NCBI RefSeq assembly: GCF_002796605.1
Contig: NZ_CP024924.1
Span: 1 to 64,000, forward strand
Source: Sphingomonas psychrotolerans
GTDB taxonomy: Bacteria; Pseudomonadota; Alphaproteobacteria; Sphingomonadales; Sphingomonadaceae
DNA: 64,000 nt
Direction of reading: 5' to 3'
Shown: in pieces, positions 53,631-62,313 of the stretch
Position numbering within the stretch: the first letter of the stretch is position 1
How the letters are laid out: each line of letters begins with the position of its first letter
Position numbers and translations under genes: made by a program
Notes under the pieces: model-generated
What the model was told of the DNA's origin: nothing
Database searches by the model: none
What the model saw: only the letters and a program-made list of their open reading frames with translations

Positions 53631-54980
53631 TTAGAGCTTTCCGGCGACTCCCTCTGCATTCACCTTGCAAGCTGCCAATTCGACGCGCGCGATCGTGCCA
53701 CCCCCCTCCGCCGCGACGATCGTGACGCGCCCTCCGTGGCGTTTCACTACCTGCTGGACCAGATTGAGCCCCAAGCCACTTCCCGTGCTGCGAGGGCGGA
53801 GACGGTGGAAGGGTTCGAACACCCGTTCGCGTTCTTCCGCCGGGATCCCCGGACCGTTATCCTCGACCTCAACTGTCGCGCCGGTCACACGCACGCTCAC
53901 GTGCTCTCCGCCGTGCTCGATCGCGTTCTGGATGAGGTTCGTCACAACCCGTTCCAACGCGGCGCCATCACCGCGAGAGCGCTGGCCGCCATCGGCCTGA
54001 AACTCGACCGTCCGTCCAGAAGCGATCAGCAGCGGCGCCAAATCGGCAACGACCCGGCGGACTAGCGCCGCGAGATCCAGCTCCTCGTCGTTCCTTTCGG
54101 TATCCAGCCGTTCAAGATCGAGCAGCTGCTCCGCCAGGGTAGCGAGTCGCTGAACGTCTTTGCCAAGGTTGCGCGTTGCGGCATCTGACGCCGCGTCAAC
54201 CTTGGCGCGGAGAATGGCGATCGGAGTGCGCAATTCGTGCGCTGCGGAAGCAATGAAGCGCCGCTGTCGCTCATACCCGTCGTCCAAGCGCCGCAGCGCC
54301 TCGTTGACTGCCCGAACCAGCGGAACGATCTCTTGGGGAACGTGCGTCTCGCTGAGGCGCCGCCCGCGTCGGTCGGTGTCGATCTGCTCTGCCTCTTGCG
54401 CGATCCGGGACACGCCGGCGAGCGACCGTCGGACGATCCACGGCGTGACAATCAGCGATGTGAGTACGAGGAGGAGGAAAGTCGGCAGCAGCACGACGTT
54501 GGACGCCATGATGACGATGAAGCTCAATTCGGTGAGCTTCCCATGGCCGAGGACCGTGAGCGGCCCGATTGGGGTAACTTCACGTCTCACAACGGCCGCC
54601 AGATTATAGGGTGCTCGACGATCTCGCAGCTGAGCATAAGAGAGGTCGCTCAGGTGGTTGCTGAGCGATCGGTAAGCCGCTGGCACAGGACCGAACGAAA
54701 CGCTGCGACCCTCATCATCCTCGGCAACGAACCAGAATCCGCTGGTCTCGTTGCGAAGCTCGACCAGCTCCGGCGTCATGCGGATCGTGAGATTTCCGTC
54801 GGTTTTGCGCGCTACGGCGCGGGCGATAACGGGAGTGATTTGCTCATCGGTGTAGGGACCGCCGCTATCCACCCGGAGCGCCACCGCAAGGAGAACGGCG
54901 AACGACGCCACGAGCGTTCCGAAATGGAAGAGGAGCGGATAGACAATGAGCGGCCGCTTGAGAGAGCGATGCCTGGTCAA
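53631..54980 (-). CDS. sensor histidine kinase
   Basis: The gene encodes 449 residues. Two membrane segments (about 12-35 and 160-180) enclose a periplasmic sensor of about 125 residues. A HAMP-like linker (RRSLAGVSRIAQEAEQID) leads to the dimerisation domain with the phospho-His in RRFIASAAHELRTPIAIL (near 248). The ATPase domain has an N box (VVTNLIQNAIEHG), G1 (VEDNGPGIPAEE) and G2 (GSGLGLNLVQQVV). It pairs with the response regulator that overlaps its start by 4 bases. The stimulus is unknown. Confidence 0.93.
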   Translation of the reverse strand: MTRHRSLKRPLIVYPLLFHFGTLVASFAVLLAVALRVDSGGPYTDEQITPVIARAVARKTDGNLTIRMTPELVELRNETSGFWFVAEDDEGRSVSFGPVPAAYRSLSNHLSDLSYAQLRDRRAPYNLAAVVRREVTPIGPLTVLGHGKLTELSFIVIMASNVVLLPTFLLLVLTSLIVTPWIVRRSLAGVSRIAQEAEQIDTDRRGRRLSETHVPQEIVPLVRAVNEALRRLDDGYERQRRFIASAAHELRTPIAILRAKVDAASDAATRNLGKDVQRLATLAEQLLDLERLDTERNDEELDLAALVRRVVADLAPLLIASGRTVEFQADGGQRSRGDGAALERVVTNLIQNAIEHGGEHVSVRVTGATVEVEDNGPGIPAEERERVFEPFHRLRPRSTGSGLGLNLVQQVVKRHGGRVTIVAAEGGGTIARVELAACKVNAEGVAGKL

Positions 54981-55651
54981 AGCACTTCGCGCAGGAGGTA
55001 GCCGACGCCTCTCATCGCGTGGATTTCCACGCCCGCATCCGCCTCGGCAAGCTTCCGACGCAGTCGGGAGATGTGCGAGTCGAGCGCGTTCGATTGCACC
55101 TCATCGTCGAACCCGTAGACGGCTTGCTCAAGCACCTCGCGCAGGACTGTCCGCCCGCGCCGCTTGATCAAAGTCGCCAAGGCACGGAGCTCCCGCCGGG
55201 GCAGATCGAACGGTGCCCCTTTGACGGACATCTCGTCGTTGGAAAGATCGTACACGAGGTGACCAGCCCTCACCTCCTCGCCTGCCAGATCGGCAGGTCG
55301 CCTCCGAACGGCGCGAATGCGTGCGAACATCTCGTCGAGAGAGAAGGGTTTGATCAAATAGTCGTCGGCGCCCTCGTCTAATCCTGCAATGCGGTCGGCA
55401 ACCCCGCTGCGCGCGCTGAGAACGATGACCGAGATGCTTGGGTGCCTCTCCCGCAGAGCCGGCAAGAGCGAAAGGCCGTCACCGTCCGGAAGTGTACGGT
55501 CCAGCAGGACCAAGTCGAACGGGGCGAGCAGCGCCGCCTCTCGCGCGACGCTTAGGCGGTCGGCGACGTCCACAACAAAGCGCTCCCGCTCCAGCGCTCC
55601 GCGAAGCGTCTCGGCAAGCTCCCGCTCATCTTCGATCAGGAGGACCCTCAA
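54977..55651 (-). CDS. OmpR-family response regulator
   Basis: The gene encodes 224 residues if the TTG at 55651 is used, because LRVLLIEDERELAETL is where the receiver domain begins; an ATG at 55699 gives a longer N-terminus that the family lacks. Phospho-acceptor Asp is in FDLVLLDRTLPDGDG, conserved Lys in DDYLIKPFSLDEM. The C-terminal winged helix has LPRRELRALATLIKRRGRTV and SHISRLRRKLAEADAGVEI and MRGVGYLLRE. Its stop overlaps the kinase ATG, so the two form an operon. Confidence 0.92.
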   Translation of the reverse strand: MRVLLIEDERELAETLRGALERERFVVDVADRLSVAREAALLAPFDLVLLDRTLPDGDGLSLLPALRERHPSISVIVLSARSGVADRIAGLDEGADDYLIKPFSLDEMFARIRAVRRRPADLAGEEVRAGHLVYDLSNDEMSVKGAPFDLPRRELRALATLIKRRGRTVLREVLEQAVYGFDDEVQSNALDSHISRLRRKLAEADAGVEIHAMRGVGYLLREVL

Positions 55652-55912
55652 AGCGAGCTGACCCGGAAAGAGACGGGCCACCGAGCAGCATGGGGCCAAG
55701 AAGACGGCACCGCGTTGACAAAGGTGCTCATTCTGTCTGTCGGTGCCACGTCAGGTGCGTAAACACGGCAAGCTCCTACCAGTGCTCGACAAGCTCAGGG
55801 GCCGCGACGCCCGGCTCAGAGAGGCGCCATTTCCCCTCCACAGGTATCGCTTGCACCTTTCAATCTGTAGCCCTGCCCGCCGCTTATCTGTGTCGCAGCA
55901 TCCGGAACGCGA

Positions 55913-56794
55913 TTAGCGTCGAAGGTCGGCGATCGGGGAGCTGCCAAACATGGTCTTATATTCCCGACTGAACTGCGACGCGCTCTGGTATCCAACTTCA
56001 TACGCGACGCCGCCCACGCTCGAGGTTCCGCCAGCTAGCAGTTTGCGGGCTTCCAGGAGGCGCATGTGCCGCTGAAAGGCGAGAGGACTGAAGCCCGTGA
56101 CGGCTTTGAAGTGGCGGTAAAAGGACGTCACGCTCATGCCAGCAGATGCGGCAAGGTCGGAGATCGACACAGGCTCGCTGTTATTTGAACCAAGCCAGTC
56201 AGCCGCGGCCTTGATTTGCCTCACGCGATCATTGCGTTGGACAACCTGGCGCAGCGTGTCGCCCATCCCGCTTTGCAACAGGCGGTAATAGAGTTCGCTT
56301 TCATAATTGGGCGCAAGCATCGCGACATCATCAGGCGCCTTTACGAGACCGACCAGACGGACGAACGCGTCACCCAGCGCGCCATTCAGATCGCCCGCCG
56401 CCACCGCGCGTGTCCAGCGCCCCTCGCCCTTCGGCATATCGAGGGCAACGCGCGTGAGCCTGTCGATATCAAGATGAAGGCTGATCCCGACATACGGCAG
56501 CGTCGACGTCGAGCGGCTGAGTTGATGCGTATAGGGGAGGCCAAAGGAGGACGCCGCGCAGGTTCCCGCGCTCATCTCGAAGCGGTTGGCGCCCATGGTA
56601 AGCACCTTGGTTCCGCGCAGCACAGCGTAGAACATGGGCTCGAACACAGCGGACGTGGGTCTGGTTGCGGCCCCGCTGGACCAAATGGTCAAACGCGGAA
56701 CCGGGGTCGGTTGCCCCACAGGACCTGGCAGGTAGCCTGTGAAAGGGGAAACATCGTTCAGAAGGCGACAGACCGTGCTCTCAAGATCGGACAT
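55913..56794 (-). CDS. AraC-family transcriptional regulator
   Basis: The gene encodes 293 residues. The N-terminal part is an AraC_N-type cupin-like ligand domain (FEPMFYAVLRGTKVLTMG, SAGTCAASSFGLPYTHQL, YVGISLHLDIDRL). The C-terminal part is a double HTH: ISDLAASAGMSVTSFYRHFK, FSPLAFQRHMRLLEARKLL and VAYEVGYQSASQFSREYK. It is divergent from the short-chain dehydrogenase at 57142, with 347 bases between, and is likely to control that gene. Confidence 0.93.
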   Translation of the reverse strand: MSDLESTVCRLLNDVSPFTGYLPGPVGQPTPVPRLTIWSSGAATRPTSAVFEPMFYAVLRGTKVLTMGANRFEMSAGTCAASSFGLPYTHQLSRSTSTLPYVGISLHLDIDRLTRVALDMPKGEGRWTRAVAAGDLNGALGDAFVRLVGLVKAPDDVAMLAPNYESELYYRLLQSGMGDTLRQVVQRNDRVRQIKAAADWLGSNNSEPVSISDLAASAGMSVTSFYRHFKAVTGFSPLAFQRHMRLLEARKLLAGGTSSVGGVAYEVGYQSASQFSREYKTMFGSSPIADLRR

Positions 56795-56988
56795 CGCCCC
56801 AACATAGCGCCTTGGTAGGATCAGGCAAATGTGGAGTACGATCGGGAATGCCGTGGCCCACCTTTACGCCTAACTAGCACGGCGTGAGGAAGAGCGGTTG
56901 GCTACCTGCAGGCCCTGTCCCGGATCGCAGAGCGGGAGGCCAATGAGACGTCCCATCGCGAAAGCGAGGTGCAAGGTCGCAAGGTGTG

Positions 56989-57026
56989 GCGTTCCACTTC
57001 ACGCAACACAGTTTGGCACTTCCCGA
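56989..57026. repeat. dispersed 38-bp motif, copy 2
   Basis: Second copy of the motif at 41897-41934 in the same orientation. It lies in the 347-base gap (56795-57141) between the AraC gene and the dehydrogenase, about 115 bases before the dehydrogenase ATG. The gap holds no convincing gene otherwise. Confidence 0.55.
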
Positions 57027-57141
57027 CGCTAATAAAGCGGTTCGCAACTGCTAAGTCTGCGGAGAAGAGAGTCATGAGCCTTTCAGATCCCGCAACCGAA
57101 CGCGCGTGGTTGAACCAAACATGGTAGAAAAGGACCGATTA

Positions 57142-57882
57142 ATGATTGATCTGAATGGAAAGCGGGCCCTCGTAACTGGCGGTTCTCGAGGAATTGGTGC
57201 GGCGATCGCTCTGGTGTTGGCTGAGAACGGCGCCGACGTTGCCTTCACTTATCAAAGCGCGGCTGAAAAGGCGCAAAGCGTCGTGAAGTCCATCGAGGGC
57301 GCAGGACGCCGTGCGATCGCGATCCAAGCTGATAGCGCAGATCCGCAGGCGATCGCCCGCTCGGTAGATGAAGCCGTTTCGAAGCTCGGTGGCGTCGACA
57401 TCCTCGTCAACAGCGCAGCAATCGGCCACTCGGGCATGATCGCGGATTTGGATCTCGCCGACTATCAGCGCGTGATGGACGTCAACGTGCGGGCACCGGT
57501 CCTGTTTGCGAAGGCTGTCATTCCCCACCTCAAGGATGGTGGCCGCATCATCACGATCGGGTCGGCACTGGGCGAGAGAGTGCCCTTTCCTGGAATCACG
57601 ACCTACGCGATGTCGAAAGCAGCGCTGACGTCCTTCACCCGCGGCCTGTCGCGCGAACTCGGCCCCAAGGGTATCACCGTCAATCTCGTTCAGCCGGGGG
57701 CCACCAACACGGATTCGAACCCTGCGGACGGCGAGGCGGCCGATTTCCAACGCGGTCTGACCTCTCTTGGACGGTACGCCGAGCCCCGCGAGATCGGCAA
57801 TGCCGTAGCCTATCTCGCCAGCCCAGCCGCGAGCATTATCACGGGCGCGACCCTTACCGTCGATGGTGGCGCGATCGCCTGA
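57142..57882 (+). CDS. short-chain dehydrogenase/reductase
   Basis: The gene encodes 246 residues from the ATG at 57142, with AAAGGA 14 bases before; the frame is open upstream. TGGSRGIGAAIALVLAENGA is the cofactor site (residues 11-30), ILVNSAAIGHSG the NAG-like motif, IITIGSALGE has the catalytic Ser and TYAMSKAALTSF the catalytic Tyr and Lys (about 155 and 159). AITVDGGAIA-type C-terminus completes a classical 3-oxoacyl-ACP-reductase-like enzyme. Substrate unknown; NADP(H) is suggested by Arg in GGSRGIG. Confidence 0.92.
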   Translation: MIDLNGKRALVTGGSRGIGAAIALVLAENGADVAFTYQSAAEKAQSVVKSIEGAGRRAIAIQADSADPQAIARSVDEAVSKLGGVDILVNSAAIGHSGMIADLDLADYQRVMDVNVRAPVLFAKAVIPHLKDGGRIITIGSALGERVPFPGITTYAMSKAALTSFTRGLSRELGPKGITVNLVQPGATNTDSNPADGEAADFQRGLTSLGRYAEPREIGNAVAYLASPAASIITGATLTVDGGAIA

Positions 57883-58031
57883 CGCTTGATCAGAGCAGCG
57901 CGCTCGCTGGCCTCCAGAGTCCGAGCGGCGCGCAGGCGACGAAATCTCGGGCCGCGAACGCCCTCTTTTCCGCCTGAACCGTAGTCGCTCTCACCGTGCC
58001 ACCTAATCATAGCCACGAAGGTCTTTTAAGA

Positions 58032-58994
58032 ATGCGGTATATTCTCTCGCTCGGCATCATTGTCGCCGCTTCCACGGCCGTCCAGGGACTAGCGGCGCAG
58101 GGAAAGGAGGCAGCGCCTGTCCAGCCCTCTACAACAGCCGCCGACATGCCTTCACGGATGCCATCGAGACCAGCCAGCATTCCTATCAAGCTGCGGGACA
58201 ACCTTGTAACCGTGGCGGCGACGATAAACGGCCAGAGCGAAATTGCGGTCCTGGACAGCGGCGCGGGTGCGATCGTCATCGATCGGGAATTCACGCGTGC
58301 CATCGGCTTGAAGGCCGGCCAATCGGTCGGCGAGGTAGCTGGAGGGGGAGCTCAGGCTCAACAGCTTCTCCCGGTAAATATCTCCAGCCTGATCGTGGGG
58401 CCAATCAGGTTCGACGGAATTGACGCCTATTCCGTGAACCTGGAACAGTTGTCTTCGTCCGCCGGTTTTCCTGTGAGGTTGCTGATTGGGGCGCCAGCGT
58501 TCAAGTACGGAGCGATCACGTTCGACTACAAGCGGCAGCGCGTCACGTTTGGCCCGACCGGAAGCTCGCCCAAATGCGCAGCCCCCATCCCCATGTCGTT
58601 GGTCCATGATGTGCCGGTCGTCGAGGTAGAGCTGCGTGCGACCCCGTCCTCCGAACCGGCACGTCTCAAGCTTGTGGTGGATCTTGGGACGAGGCACCAG
58701 GCGATGATCATTGGTGGGCCATTCGTCAGGAGCGACGCGGGAAAAGCGCTGGTGCAGTCCGGTCAGGCGCAAAAGATCGGACACGGGACCGGTGGTGAGA
58801 TCCAGGGAAGCATCGCTAAAGTCGCGCACGTTAAGATCGGTATGTTGGAAATCCAGGATTTGGAAGTAGCGCTATCTTCCGGTGCGCCGGTCTTCGAATC
58901 CGGTGCGGCTGACGGATCCTTGGGCGTTCCACTCTGGAAAGAGGGCCGGGTCACGTTCGACTATCCGGCAAGAACCTTGTGCATCGAGAGGTAA
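58032..58994 (+). CDS. secreted retropepsin-like aspartyl protease-family protein
   Basis: The gene encodes 320 residues. A signal peptide covers residues 1-22 (GIIVAASTAVQGLAAQ). ALLDSGAGAIVIDREF-like AVLDSGAGAIVID near residue 75 is the D-S-G motif of retropepsin-like domains. The second half repeats the fold with LKLVVDLGTRHQAMIIGG, where the motif is DLG in place of D-T/S-G, so that half may be non-catalytic. It is probably periplasmic. Eight bases separate it from the DUF985 cupin gene, so they may be co-transcribed. Confidence 0.8.
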   Translation: MRYILSLGIIVAASTAVQGLAAQGKEAAPVQPSTTAADMPSRMPSRPASIPIKLRDNLVTVAATINGQSEIAVLDSGAGAIVIDREFTRAIGLKAGQSVGEVAGGGAQAQQLLPVNISSLIVGPIRFDGIDAYSVNLEQLSSSAGFPVRLLIGAPAFKYGAITFDYKRQRVTFGPTGSSPKCAAPIPMSLVHDVPVVEVELRATPSSEPARLKLVVDLGTRHQAMIIGGPFVRSDAGKALVQSGQAQKIGHGTGGEIQGSIAKVAHVKIGMLEIQDLEVALSSGAPVFESGAADGSLGVPLWKEGRVTFDYPARTLCIER

Positions 58995-59001
58995 CGAGCG
59001 C

Positions 59002-59466
59002 ATGCGGACGGTATACGCAAGCTCCAGTGCTGAAACTAGCGACGCGGGGGAAAGCAACGAGGTGGGTGTGGATTTGATCACGCTGCTGGATCTCCAGCCA
59101 CATCCAGAAGGTGGCCATTTTCGCGAAACAATACGAACGGCCGATGGACCGGACGGCCGTTCGCGGATGACGGCGATCCTGTTCCTGCTGGCGGAAGGAG
59201 AGCGTTCGCACTGGCATCGCGTAGACGCCGACGAGGTCTGGCTCTGGCACTCGGGAACGCCGCTAACGCTTTGGATCGACGGGCAGGATCCTATCTTTCT
59301 AGGGCCTGATGCTGGCAGGGGGCAGCAGGTACAGGCGATTGTTCCTGCGGGCACGTGGCAATCGGCCGAGGTGGCCACTGGCTGGGCTCTCATGACCTGC
59401 GTCGTCGCCCCCGGGTTCGAGTTCGGCGGCTTCGAACTCGCGCCTCCAGGCTGGAGCCCGAACTGA
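59002..59466 (+). CDS. DUF985 cupin protein
   Basis: The gene encodes 154 residues from the ATG at 59002. LLDLQPHPEGGHFRETIRT, ILFLLAEGERSHWHRVDADE, VWLWHSGTPLTLWI and WALMTCVVAPGFEFGGFELA are the conserved blocks of the DUF985 cupin family, with the metal-type residues His and Glu in SHWHRVDADE. Members are small cytoplasmic jelly-roll proteins of unclear function. It begins 8 bases after the protease-like gene. Confidence 0.9.
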   Translation: MRTVYASSSAETSDAGESNEVGVDLITLLDLQPHPEGGHFRETIRTADGPDGRSRMTAILFLLAEGERSHWHRVDADEVWLWHSGTPLTLWIDGQDPIFLGPDAGRGQQVQAIVPAGTWQSAEVATGWALMTCVVAPGFEFGGFELAPPGWSPN

Positions 59467-59624
59467 TCTGACAATCAATCTCCTTGGGTAGCGGGCCGGG
59501 ATGTAGCCGTCGGTTGCGCGGATTAATGCGTCGAGGAACCCGGTTCGGACCAGGCGTGCCCGCGCCTTCCACGAGCTGGAAGGTCGCCTGTGGCCAAGCT
59601 TGATGAGGCCCCCCGATGAGGTTG

Positions 59625-61241
59625 TCAGTGTGCCGAGTTGACGTGGTCCCAAACGCGCGAGATGACGACCGAACCTTCCCCGACGGACGAGGCGACGCGT
59701 TTGACTGATCCCGCACGCACGTCCCCGACCGCGAAGATGCCTGGGCACGACGTCGCGTAGGGCGATGCGGCGCCCGCATCGTCGCCCGTCAGAACAAAAC
59801 CCTTGGCGTCGAGCTGCACTAGCTCGGCAAGCCAAGCGGTATTCGGCACCGCTCCGACCATCACGAACATGCCGCAGGTATCGACGGTTTCCTCCGAGCC
59901 GCTTCGCCGGATCGTGACCCTCTCGAGCCTCTGGCTGCCGTGGACCGCAACCACTTGCGCACCGTATTCGATTGTGATCGCCGGATCGGCCTCAAGCCGG
60001 CTGGACAGGTAGCTGGACATCGAGGCTGCCAGCGAGTCCCCGCGAACGAGGAGGCGTACCCGGTTTGCGACGCGGCTAAGGAACATCGCTGCCTGCCCGG
60101 CCGAGTTCCCCCCGCCGATGACGATGACCTCGGTGTCACGGCAGAAGCGCGCTTCGTTCTCCGTCGCCGAATAGTAGATTCCATCGCCCTCGAAGTCGGC
60201 CAGGCGGTCGATCGGGAGGCGGCGATACTGCACTCCCGTTGCGATCACTACCGCTCTCGCACGAGCGCGCCGCCCGCTGCTGAAGGTGGCGCAGAAGGTG
60301 CCGTCCTCCAGCATATCTAAGGCATCGACGCGGAGGGGCATCGCAAAGCGCGTCCCGAACTTCATCGCCTGAACCTCGCCTCGCCAGACCAAGTCGGCGC
60401 CCGAGATGCCGGTGGGGAAACCCATGTAGTTCTCGATCCGGCTTGATGTGCCAGCCTGCCCGCCCACGGCAATGTCCTCTACCACTACCGCGCTGAGCCC
60501 TTCGGCTCCCGCATACACGCCCGCAGCGACGCCAGCGGGACCACCGCCCACGATGAGAACGTCGACGATCTCGTTCTCATTGAGCTCCTGATGCATTCCG
60601 ACCAGCCGAGCGATCTTTTCCGGCGTCGGATCCGTGATCACCGTATCCTTGCCAAAGATCACCATGGGTTGGCCCGGATCGGCAGAGCAGCTTGATGCCA
60701 CCGCGTGCGCTTCTGCGCTGTCCAGGACGTGGGACGCGCAGGGGAGTCGATTTCGCGCCGCGAACTCCGCGATGCGTCGGATGTCCCGGTCCGCCTCTTC
60801 GCCGATGAGTACGAGAGAGCTGTTTCGCGTTTCGAGTTGTTTGCGACGTCGTGCCGCCAGTACGGTGATGACGATGTCCGACATTTCGGGGATCTGCGCC
60901 ATCAGCTTGAGCATCTCGGCGCGGGGGACCTCGATCACCCGGGTGTCCTGAGCTGCCCGGAACGCCATCGACCAGCTGCCGCCCGCAAGGAAGGAAATCT
61001 CCCCCATGAATTGGGATGGTCCAAGCGTGTCGGGGATCAGGCGCTCTCCGGTGAAAGCGTTCATGACCTCGATCTCGCCCTCCTCAACGTAAACGAAGCT
61101 GTCGATCGTTTCGCCGGGTCGGACCAAAACCGTGCCGGCAGGATATCGGACCTCCGTGCCTGCAACGCGCATGGCGGCGACGTGCGATTCTGACAGCGGA
61201 ACCCGCTGCATCTCTGAAAGGTCTCGGCCGATCTTCTCCAC
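59625..61241 (-). CDS. cyclic-nucleotide-binding domain fused to a thioredoxin-reductase-like flavoprotein
   Basis: The gene encodes 538 residues. Residues about 25-135 are a cyclic-nucleotide-binding domain (VRPGETIDSFVYVEEGEIEV, MGEISFLAGGSWSMAFRA). From about 230 an FAD/NAD(P) oxidoreductase follows: VDVLIVGGGPAGVAAGVYAG, RIENYMGFPTGISGADL, VVIATGVQYRRL, EVIVIGGGNSAGQAAMFLSR and PGIFAVGDVRAGSVKRVASS. The CxxC disulphide of thioredoxin reductase is absent (IYYSATENEARFC at its place), so it should not reduce thioredoxin. It may be a redox enzyme gated by cAMP or another ligand. Confidence 0.9.
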   Translation of the reverse strand: MEKIGRDLSEMQRVPLSESHVAAMRVAGTEVRYPAGTVLVRPGETIDSFVYVEEGEIEVMNAFTGERLIPDTLGPSQFMGEISFLAGGSWSMAFRAAQDTRVIEVPRAEMLKLMAQIPEMSDIVITVLAARRRKQLETRNSSLVLIGEEADRDIRRIAEFAARNRLPCASHVLDSAEAHAVASSCSADPGQPMVIFGKDTVITDPTPEKIARLVGMHQELNENEIVDVLIVGGGPAGVAAGVYAGAEGLSAVVVEDIAVGGQAGTSSRIENYMGFPTGISGADLVWRGEVQAMKFGTRFAMPLRVDALDMLEDGTFCATFSSGRRARARAVVIATGVQYRRLPIDRLADFEGDGIYYSATENEARFCRDTEVIVIGGGNSAGQAAMFLSRVANRVRLLVRGDSLAASMSSYLSSRLEADPAITIEYGAQVVAVHGSQRLERVTIRRSGSEETVDTCGMFVMVGAVPNTAWLAELVQLDAKGFVLTGDDAGAASPYATSCPGIFAVGDVRAGSVKRVASSVGEGSVVISRVWDHVNSAH

Positions 61242-61409
61242 GCCCGTCTCCGATGTACTTGGTCAAATTGACAGCTAGCGAATGGTGGCGGTTTGCCACT
61301 TCAACGATCGAGCGGGTAGCTCCGCGCGGTGACATACCGTGTCGCGCGTCGCGGAACGCCTACGGCGCACAGTCTTCGGCTGACATAGGTAGGACCCGCT
61401 AGGTTCGCC

Positions 61410-62096
61410 TCAGGGAACCGGACTAATGCCCAAAACCGAAGCGACGCTGTTCGAGCCGTTGTAGACACAATGGAGAATGATCCCCGGCCAGACCGAGCCG
61501 GTACGGCGGAACAGAATCGCGGCAAGCATGCCCACCATGATCGCGACAGGCAGGATTACGCTGATCCCGTGCGCGAGCCCGAAAATGACCGAGCTGACGC
61601 CAATGCCGGCCCATGCTCCGTAGCGGTTCAGGGCGTTTGCAACGACACCCCGGAAAAGGATCTCCTCTCCGAAAGGCGTGAACGCGGCACCTCCAAGAAG
61701 CGATGCGAAGAACGGGAGCGCGCCGCCACGTGCGGCTGCGTGGAGAATGCCTTGAGGATCGTCGTATCCGAAGGACGCCGCATAGACCATTTGGATGATG
61801 TAGTTGAGGCCATATCCGGCCACTCCCATGCCGGCCGCGATTACCAGCCAACGCGACGCAACCCGCCGGAACCCGAACGGCGGAAGGGTCCGGATCCTCA
61901 ATCCATAGGCGGCGACGAAAGCGCCCACGCCGGCGAAGCCCCCCGCGGTCGAACCGACAACTCCCTGAAGAATCGGCCGATCGGCGGGCAGCTGGCTGAA
62001 ACCCAGCGCGAAAGCGAACAGCAGCACAGCGAACGCGATGAGACCGATGAGGATCTCAGGCCAGCCAGGCTGCCTTGTCTTAATCCCGGTAAACAT
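61410..62096 (-). CDS. CPBP-family intramembrane protease
   Basis: The gene encodes 228 residues with about six membrane segments. The family motifs are present: FTPFGEEILFRGVVANALN (EExxxR) near residue 145, GVSSVIFGLAHGISVILP (FxxxH) and PGIILHCVYNGSNS (HxxxN). CPBP (Abi/CAAX-like) proteases cut within the membrane. The role here is unknown; some members protect against bacteriocins. The gene stands alone between the CNB-flavoprotein gene and the nitronate monooxygenase gene. Confidence 0.9.
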   Translation of the reverse strand: MFTGIKTRQPGWPEILIGLIAFAVLLFAFALGFSQLPADRPILQGVVGSTAGGFAGVGAFVAAYGLRIRTLPPFGFRRVASRWLVIAAGMGVAGYGLNYIIQMVYAASFGYDDPQGILHAAARGGALPFFASLLGGAAFTPFGEEILFRGVVANALNRYGAWAGIGVSSVIFGLAHGISVILPVAIMVGMLAAILFRRTGSVWPGIILHCVYNGSNSVASVLGISPVP

Positions 62097-62313
62097 TGTT
62101 GCCTCGCTCCTCGCCGGTCGAACGTCTGTGCGCCGGCTTCCAGTACGAGTTCGCCCTCGAACATTGCGTGAGTCTGGCGATGCCGACCAAGCTTCGCGGC
62201 AAGCGCCCGGGCAGACTAAAACGTCTTAACCATCGCCTCATGGATGACCTGCTGCTATTCCGCGACGGCCTTCGCCGGGCGGCCATTGACGATGTGGATG
62301 TTGAGCAATGGCA

